This document shows positions 57,130 through 64,000 of a stretch of DNA of 64,000 nucleotides, in pieces (within the stretch, counting starts at the first letter, position 1; the number at the start of each line of letters is the position of its first letter). Made by a program: the position numbers and the translations under genes. The stretch spans positions 105,467,309 through 105,531,308 of the forward strand of contig OY987298.1 in assembly GCA_963920635.1 (NCBI GenBank), given 5' to 3'. This DNA comes from Pseudeuparius sepicola. Taxonomy: Eukaryota > Arthropoda > Insecta > Coleoptera > Anthribidae. The notes beneath the pieces are model-generated. The model ran no database searches and was not told the DNA's origin. It worked only from the letters and a program-made list of their open reading frames with translations.

Positions 57130-58938
57130 TCTTAACTTATGGGTACAAAAAACATTTTTTACTTTTTGGAATGTTCCTTATGTATCAAAAATTTAGTTTA
57201 TTGATACAATATATTGTTTTTAGAATAAATACCGAATTATTTTTTCTTCTATACCTAGAAACAAAATAAACAGAAGCATATAATTAGAACTAGTTGGATT
57301 GAGGTGATAGGCGAGTAGATATTTGGAAAGTGCTTTCCTGCTGCATAAATTTTTGGTCTAAAAGTTTCTCTTGCGACAAATTCAACCCACTACACTACAC
57401 CATTTATAATTGTAACCCATTTTATGGACGGCAGTTTCTTTTTCACTGTTAATTAGCCATCAAAAGTTCTGAGTTTCTCATTTAACTGTTTTTATATAGA
57501 ACGCAAAATAACTGCGAAAATCCCAGTTATACTCTTTAAAAATAATCCTTTTCGATAACACTGTTGAATACAAGTGGTTCTATATTTTGCGTGGCACGTG
57601 TGATGTCCTTTAGGGAGTCAATTGTCTGTGGTTTGTCGGTATAGACACGTAGCTCCACAAGAAAGTTCAATAAACGTTAAAACACATGATCTTGCTAGCC
57701 AGTTGATGTTATCGACTGCTGGATCTCCATAGGATTCGAATCACCAAGCAGATGAACCGCAGCGGCCATTTGACTGATTTAATTTTTAAAACATAAGGTC
57801 ATCGTGTAGGCTTCAAAATCAAAACAAAAGTACCTGTACATATAAGATATCATCTATTTTTGTTTTATTTGATTTCAAACATCCAGCGCTGAAAACGAAA
57901 AACCCTATAGGTACATAGATATTTCTTTGTTCAGTACAGCAACATCTTTCATATTATTCAAAGACAAGGTCTACAAAAAAATTCAAACACGATCTTGGGA
58001 TGATTGAATATTATCTGCAGTATCTGGAGTCCTGTCCTTCGAACAAAGCTTATAGGCTTTGCATAGAAATTCGCTTTCGATCGGATGTGTTTTTCTAAAA
58101 ATATTATGGAGAAAGTGCCGCACACATCATAGTCCGCCAAGGAGTTTTATTTGCATATTTGCTTTATTTTTTCACAAAATGTAAATGCTCTCTTTTAATA
58201 AGAATTCACCAAAGGGGTAAAAAGAAAGAGTATAGTATTTGTAAAGTCACTTGAAACAGCATAAAAAACTCTAATTGTTGTCACAAAAAGAATATAGGAC
58301 ATAAGCGTCATGCACTTTTCAAAAATTTACATATTCCACCAGCAACATAATATTTCACTTTTAAGTATTTTTTAAGTTTGTCGTCAAACACAAAATAAAG
58401 GTTAATGCCCCATATAATATTCTCAAAAGGTCTCTTAAAAGCCATAGCGATTATAACTATTTACGCAAGTATATCAGAAGATCTGTGAAATTATGGCACG
58501 CCTATATATTCACCGCATTTCGATGCACAAGTGGCCAGCCGTCGAACTAACCCATGCAAGCATTGGTGATAAATATTATATTAGGCAAGCATGTAGTTAC
58601 TTGTTTTTACTACAATGCCTATCTTCTCTGCCTCCTTCATCTCTTTTTACTGCTAATACCATGTGCGGTTTAATATGGTTAAAAAAGTGTTTTGTATCGT
58701 ATTTTATTGCCTGTTCTCGAGCTATCCTGGTAAAATATAACTGAACTCACTTGGAACACAGTGATATACGGGGCGCGATGTATCTCATAGCATTTACCAC
58801 GCTCTGCTACTGGTAAACACACCAGACTTATCAGCAGAAATCACCCGTATCAAATTCAACGGTTTTTATGCTGTTCCAAGTGACTTCATTTAAACCATAT
58901 ACCTATTCATATCGGAAGGATAATCTTTCCGCAATATA
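57130..58938. other. Intron, no gene seen
   Basis: AT-rich. No conserved frame, RNA gene or transposon ends that I can support. Open frames such as 58493-58744 have no recognisable domain. Confidence 0.45.
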
Positions 58939-59750
58939 CCGGGTGGCCACGGGATGTGGCTCCCCCCAATTTTTCTTTTATTTTTTTAGATAAAAAAAAT
59001 TAAATTTGGGGTACAAGTATTTCATATAAAAGTTTTTTACATATACCTAGCAACTTGTTTGTACTAGTGGTTTTCCCGGAAATAAAACTAACTTTGGATT
59101 TTTAAATAGAAGTATATTTTTACATGTTCGAATTCAGCATAAAATGCTATGTACTCAAATGATTTCTGTCAATTCTTATTTAAAATTTTATTTTTGCATC
59201 TAAAACGACATGAAAACAATTTTTGTTCCTTAAAATTCCATTTTTCTGTTGTTGCGGAAGGCAAATTAGTCATATTTAGCAAGTCATGGCCCTCTAGATG
59301 CAAAAATTAAATTTTTAATAAGAATTAACACAGCTGTCAAAATTTGACAGAAATCTTTTGAGTACCTACATAGCATTTTATCGTTGACTGACATATTAAT
59401 AAGACTTCTCACGGCTATAGCTTTATATTCTGAAAAGTAGATGGCGTCTATGGCCGACAATGTATGTTGCATTGTATTTCGTCTCCGGGAAGCGCATGGT
59501 GAGCCAGAGAACTGTCAAACATGAAAGCCGTGAGCAATCTTTATTAATACGTCAGTCAACGATTTTATGCTGAATTCGAATAGGTAAAAGTATACAGGGC
59601 GTTCTATTTAAAAATCCAAAGTTGGTTATATTTTCGGGAAAACCAGATGTAGAAAAAAGTTACTATATGTAAAAAAACTTTTACATGAAATACTTCTATC
59701 CCAAATTTCGAATTTTTATCTTAAAAAAGAAAAAATCCCATGGCTAGTCG
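58939..59750. mobile_element. 812-bp palindromic element (CCGGGTGGCC end)
   Basis: Imperfect inverted arms of about 300-350 bp: AAATTTGGGGTACAAGTATT near 58989 pairs with sequence near 59690, and GCATAAAATGCTATGTACTC pairs with a block near 59350-59390 and 59560. The outer ends are less well conserved, with TA nearby. No transposase. It lies only about 76 bp from the Ih exon at 59827. Confidence 0.65.
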
Positions 59751-59826
59751 TTATATTATGGTAATATTTTGTTTCTTCTTAATAGCTCGTATTATTATGC
59801 ATAGCTAAATGGGGCGTCTGACTTAC

Positions 59827-59976
59827 CTGAAGTTCATTGATGGCAACCCACGAGTTGGCAGGGAACCCTTGCAGCATTGGCACCAAAAATTGCAGACAGC
59901 CAGACCAATGACCGATCAGCAACATCATACAAATCAGATTGAATATCCTCATGAACACACTGGCCATATTTAAAAA
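59827..59976 (-). CDS. Ih: Ih/HCN channel exon: S5 and pore turret
   Basis: Exactly 50 codons, [20 protein letters not shown] through [13 protein letters not shown]. It covers transmembrane segment S5 ([20 protein letters not shown]) and the turret leading to the pore helix. The acceptor is CGTTGCAG and the donor is GTAAGT on the minus strand; both borders are phase 0. The next exon in transcript order is 49870-50088. The preceding S1-S4 exons were not found up to position 64000, so they lie outside the window. Confidence 0.97.
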
Positions 59977-61794
59977 CTGCAACGTTACAAAACACACGGA
60001 TAAAAAGCAATGAAAACTCGGATGCTTTTGAAGCGTAAAACAATATCGTCTTACACCATTTTAAAATATAATGTAAGTATAACTACGAAATACTTGTCAA
60101 ATATAAGTCTGCATACTCTGAAAATAAAAATCAAATAGCAATAATAAATTATCGAAAAATATGTGTAACTGGAAATAAACCGTAAGAAGCAATCTCTCCT
60201 TTTGTCAAAATCTAGGGAGCAGTAACCGGAAATGCTGTAAGCCATATCCAAAAGCGGTAGTGCTATTACTGGAAGCGTTCCAAAAAAACGGAACATCATT
60301 ATGTTATTCTATATGCATCTAAGGAATAAACATTCTGTGCCCAGCACCTTAAACATGTGTCAAAAATACTTCCCTGAAAGGCAAATATTTTTCAACTTGT
60401 TTGCGCACATTTTCGGTCTAAATTAAAAAAACCAATTTCTAAAGGGACAGCTGAAGCATAATATATGGGAATACGAAACTAGGTGTTGTGCAAATAAGAC
60501 TTAAAGTAGTTCTGTAAATACGGTTGTGGGCTAGAACTTACCTTCCTTTGTGAAGCTGAAAACATGCTTGGAAGGAAATCATAAAAGTAGTGAAAATGCA
60601 GTGAAAGAAAGATGCAGCTAGTAAAAAATGTTAGATGCAAAACAACCTCAAAAGCAATGAGGTGAAAACCAATATAGGAGAAACAAACAGGTAGGTACAT
60701 ATGTGTCCCTCCTCTTTTTGGTAAGTATATAACTACTGTAGTATGGACTTGATACACTAAAATGAGATAGTACGCGTTCGTACGGTATGTCTAGAGGAAG
60801 AGGGCCAAATTTTGGATTAAAACTGTTATTGTTGGCATGTTTCTCACTACGTGATATTATGTATACCTATTATCAGTGACTAAAGATTCTTTCTGCAGTC
60901 ACTGCTACTATTTATATTATTTATTATTCTATAAACCTCTATTATAGATATCAAAAAAACTGAAATCGGAATTTCTGCAGATGAGAAGATGAACCTAATT
61001 TTGAAAGGGCCTGCTTTTTATAACTTTAAGAAGATTGTAGGTAATCGAGATATACTTGAGGTACTAAAGTAAGCTTTAACTTGCCTCTTCCCTCTTCTAA
61101 ATGTTTGCATAAATGTTTGAAATTAGGAACCCTGCTCTTAATAACTCCGTTTTTTATATATTCGCAAGACGTCGTTTCCAGTCTCTGTAGAGATATTTAT
61201 AATATGCTTCCATACCTATAAAACCTTTTTTACTCGTACTTGGTGGTGCGTCTATACACAGAATTGAGTCGTCTATCCGAAATTAGAATTACTTACGATT
61301 GACAGTGTCTAAGTGAAAAAAAAAACCTTTTTGGTTAGGTTCGAAAAGTCCACATTATGGGTAAGTATGTTTAAAAGTGTTGGACGAAACTCTGTGGCCA
61401 AGATAGATCGTTTCAGTTAGCGTTATTATAATATTCAAAAGGACAATGTGGATACTGCCATGAGTATTAGACTCTCGTAATAGCATCTAGTTATGCTTCT
61501 GGAATACTACTGCTAGTTCTGAGAATTGTGCGGATGAGAATTATTATTACTATATTATCATTTTATCAACATCCATTATATCTTGTATATGTCTGTATAT
61601 CCGACACAAGGAAGATTATGAGATCCATCCATATAACCTTGCTCTGTTAAGCCCTTTGAATAATCTTTATTCACAGAATATATAGCCTACGGCAAAGCGC
61701 TATTTATTCTATGCTTTCATTTCAAAATACAGGGTGTTGGAATTTCACAAAACTATATATTGTTGATATAGTAGCAGAGTTTCTGATATAGGTA
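59977..61794. other. Ih intron upstream of the S5 exon, no gene seen
   Basis: AT-rich. I looked for the S4 voltage-sensor exon on the minus strand and did not find it. Open frames (60051-60299, 60479-60757) are hydrophobic and low-complexity without recognisable motifs. Confidence 0.45.
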
Positions 61795-62474
61795 CAGGGT
61801 GATTTTAAACCTATACGCACAAACTTGGGAAATTGTAGCATTTGGCAAATAGGTATTGAGAAATAATGATAAAAATTGTACATAAGTAGTAAAAGTTTTT
61901 TAGTTTCTGAAATATACAGGGATACTGAATTACAAAGTATTCATATAACATACGTTAAAATTTGACTTTTGAGATTTTCTGGACCGCATGGTTTATCTAC
62001 GTAACTGTAGTTAGCACGGAGGAAGAGTTGCGATATCGCATACATGCTGCCACTGAGGCTATCCGACAACAGCCTAGTGTAGGCCGTACTCTTAATTTTT
62101 TAGCTACGTTTAATTTTATTTGTGGTGTTTCGAGGAAAAAATAACTATAGGTATGAGTAATTTTGCCGAAACTTTATTTTATTTGTTTGAATTTGAAACC
62201 ATAAAATTCAATACTCATGAGTACCTACGGCAAGTTCAACTGCATAATAACAATAGTGGCAATAAATTCGAACAGTTGCTGTAACATTCGTCTATAACGC
62301 ACTTTGAATTAATCTGGTGAAATTTACGATTTCAATTTTTTTTTATCGATATCCTTGTATACATATATTCTGTATAAATTACCAACTTTTACCTACTACA
62401 TTTTTCCCATTATTAGTCATTACTTCACAAAGCTGCAATTTTCCAAGTTAAAGTATAGGTTAGGGATCACCCTG
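61795..62474 (+). mobile_element. TIR element with transposase remnant (CAGGGTGATTTTAAAC ends)
   Basis: Begins CAGGGTGATTTTAAACCTAT after TA and ends with a diverged inverted copy (TATAGGTTAGGGATCACCCTG) before TA. The first 75 bases match the MITE at 7847-8252. It is 680 bp long and keeps part of a transposase frame, so it appears to be a deletion derivative of the autonomous parent. Confidence 0.7.
61962..62144 (+). pseudogene. C-terminal scrap of a mariner-like transposase
   Basis: 60 codons containing STEEELRYRIHAATEAIRQQ and ending FNFICGVSRKK. The pattern (EEL followed by RI, A, I and a late ICG) resembles the C-terminus of mariner/Tc1-type insect transposases, as at the end of the pseudogene at 33392-34469. 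The catalytic region is missing and no ATG starts the frame. Confidence 0.5.
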
Positions 62475-64000
62475 TAGTAGTCACTTTTGTTCTCTATAAC
62501 TTTTATTTAGGTATATTAGTTTTTGTTTTATCATTTCGTGTAAAAGGTGATTGCCGTATAAAACTCGTAGGTAAATTAGACTTTAACATTCTGTATTTAA
62601 AAAATTGTGCCATTAGAAGTTCGTGGTCGTAAGAGAAAGTTTTCGTAATAATTGTTTCTTCCAGAGAGCACATTTTTTTGTGTCCGGCAGAAAGTAAGCA
62701 CCATATGAGTTTTTTTATTTTACATTTATCAGAAAATTTTATTCTTGTTGAAAGTTTGCGCATTCCTGCAAACTCAAATTTGAATATCTCATTTCGTATA
62801 CGGGGGAAGTTCAAAAATATGAAAGTAAGTAAACCACCTTTATTTTCAATTTAAAAGAAAACATGTATTATGAAAAGTTGTTTATAATTAAAAGATAAGC
62901 CCTACAGATATATTATATTTTTGTGCGAAAACATAACTTTTTTTGTCAATTTCACCTCTTGTAAATCCCAGCCGGGAATATACAGTTCTAGACAGAGATT
63001 TTGTTCAGGTCCGTACTATACTTCTTTATTTCGTAAATTAGTGCAGACATTGTACTTGTACTTGTACTGGAGACTTCAAGAACTAGAACTACCTATTTAT
63101 CGATATTTTAGATAGGGTGGAAGTTAGTCAATTTAAAATTAAATACATTCTTGTTCTTTTTAGCCGATAGGTACTATTTTAATATTTCCAGAACAAACAA
63201 AATCCTTTCAATTCCGAAATACCATAGGGAAATGACTGAAGATTGATGGTTGTAGTGTATCTCTATACCTATCATGTACTTTTTCTGCAGTCTCATTCTG
63301 ATTAGGGTCAGTCATTTCCATTAGCATAAGAGTTTCCTCAAAAATGCAGAGATAAATCTGCGTCACTGCATAATTAATGAATAAAAGCGTTGGCGGCGAG
63401 ATCGATACCTCATGAAATAATAATGGAATGTATCCCATACGAGATCCAAACCCTAAATTTGTTGGCCTTGATGTAGGTGGAGGTAGAGAAGAGAGAGCCA
63501 ACCTAATCCAATTACGTATCTATAGGTTTACCTATAGGATAAGGTGTGAAAGACAAAAAAATTCGTATTAAAATATCAAGGTAGCCTTCAATTTGATTTT
63601 CGATAATTGAATTTAATTTTTTGGTAAACAAAACTTTACTTTTAGAGAGATACTTTTTCGTAAATATGAGAAATGCAAATACAATTCCTCTGTCACACAC
63701 AATTGGGGGACACACTTGCAGTGTAGATACTCAATAGGCAATAGAGAATTTAAAAATATATTATGTTAACACAAATAAGATAATAATATAGGGGAACGTG
63801 GGGAATAGCGACCACTGTTATTGATAAGAGAGAGTTATGTATTCTATAGATTTTCATCCCTAATTTGCTATTAGAAGCAATAGTCAACTAGGTCGATATG
63901 GCTTTAAATTCTGCTTACTGTCTTCACGTTTTTCCAATATGTTTTATTTTTAGGTTATTAGTAGGCTTTGGAGTAAAGTTGATCAGATCCATCCACATAT
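62475..64000. other. Ih intron, no gene seen
   Basis: AT-rich with open frames of 62-103 codons (62503-62814, 63208-63501) that show no recognisable domain and no HCN similarity. Confidence 0.45.

Noticed and set aside
59977..64000. Upstream S1-S4 exons of Ih
   Set aside because: No S4 arginine-repeat or other HCN segment was found on the minus strand in this stretch; they probably lie beyond the window.
1..64000. tRNA, rRNA or CRISPR features
   Set aside because: No cloverleaf, ribosomal core or spaced repeat array of that type was recognised; the only regular arrays are the satellite, the 28-bp minisatellite and the 130-bp tandem repeat.

Overview
The window looks like insect nuclear DNA. 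It is AT-rich and dense in transposons. Its host gene is an invertebrate-type hyperpolarization-activated cation channel (Ih/HCN) lying on the minus strand and broken into small exons by huge introns. The species cannot be fixed from the sequence; the mix of mariner-like, errantivirus-like and Ty3-like elements fits several insect orders.

Host gene. Four consecutive Ih exons are visible, read from right to left: 59827-59976 (S5 and pore turret), 49870-50088 (pore helix, CIGYG filter and S6), 21243-21507 (C-linker and start of the cyclic-nucleotide-binding domain) and 2035-2203 (middle of that domain). All have GT/AG borders and their phases join. The introns between them are about 9.7, 28.4 and 19.0 kb. 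Exons for S1-S4 lie beyond the right edge, and the rest of the binding domain lies beyond the left edge.

Content of the introns. (1) 2.2-21.2 kb: old LTR-like repeats, foldback elements with CAGGGTG ends, and a 10-kb tandem array of a 472-bp unit alternating with a shorter 174-bp relative. The array stops about 56 bp from an Ih exon. (2) 21.5-49.9 kb: several long palindromic transposons; an intact intronless hexokinase gene on the plus strand (27818-29347); a degraded mariner-like transposon with recognisable transposase (32914-34639); and a complete Ty3-type LTR retrotransposon (39821-46204) with identical 209-bp LTRs, a small membrane-protein ORF, gag and intact pol. (3) 50.1-59.8 kb: an errantivirus-like LTR element (50912-55429, minus strand) with identical 197-bp LTRs and a 4-bp target duplication, but lacking RNase H and integrase and carrying a broken env; also a hAT-type MITE and another long palindrome. 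(4) 60-64 kb: mostly unassigned AT-rich DNA with one mariner-like remnant.

Overall. Apart from Ih and the nested hexokinase, nearly everything recognisable is mobile DNA. The two LTR elements are very recent. The most unusual items are the high-copy array with its coding-like frame, the extra small ORF and primer-site minisatellite in the Ty3 element, the long inverted repeats inside Ih introns, and the nested hexokinase.
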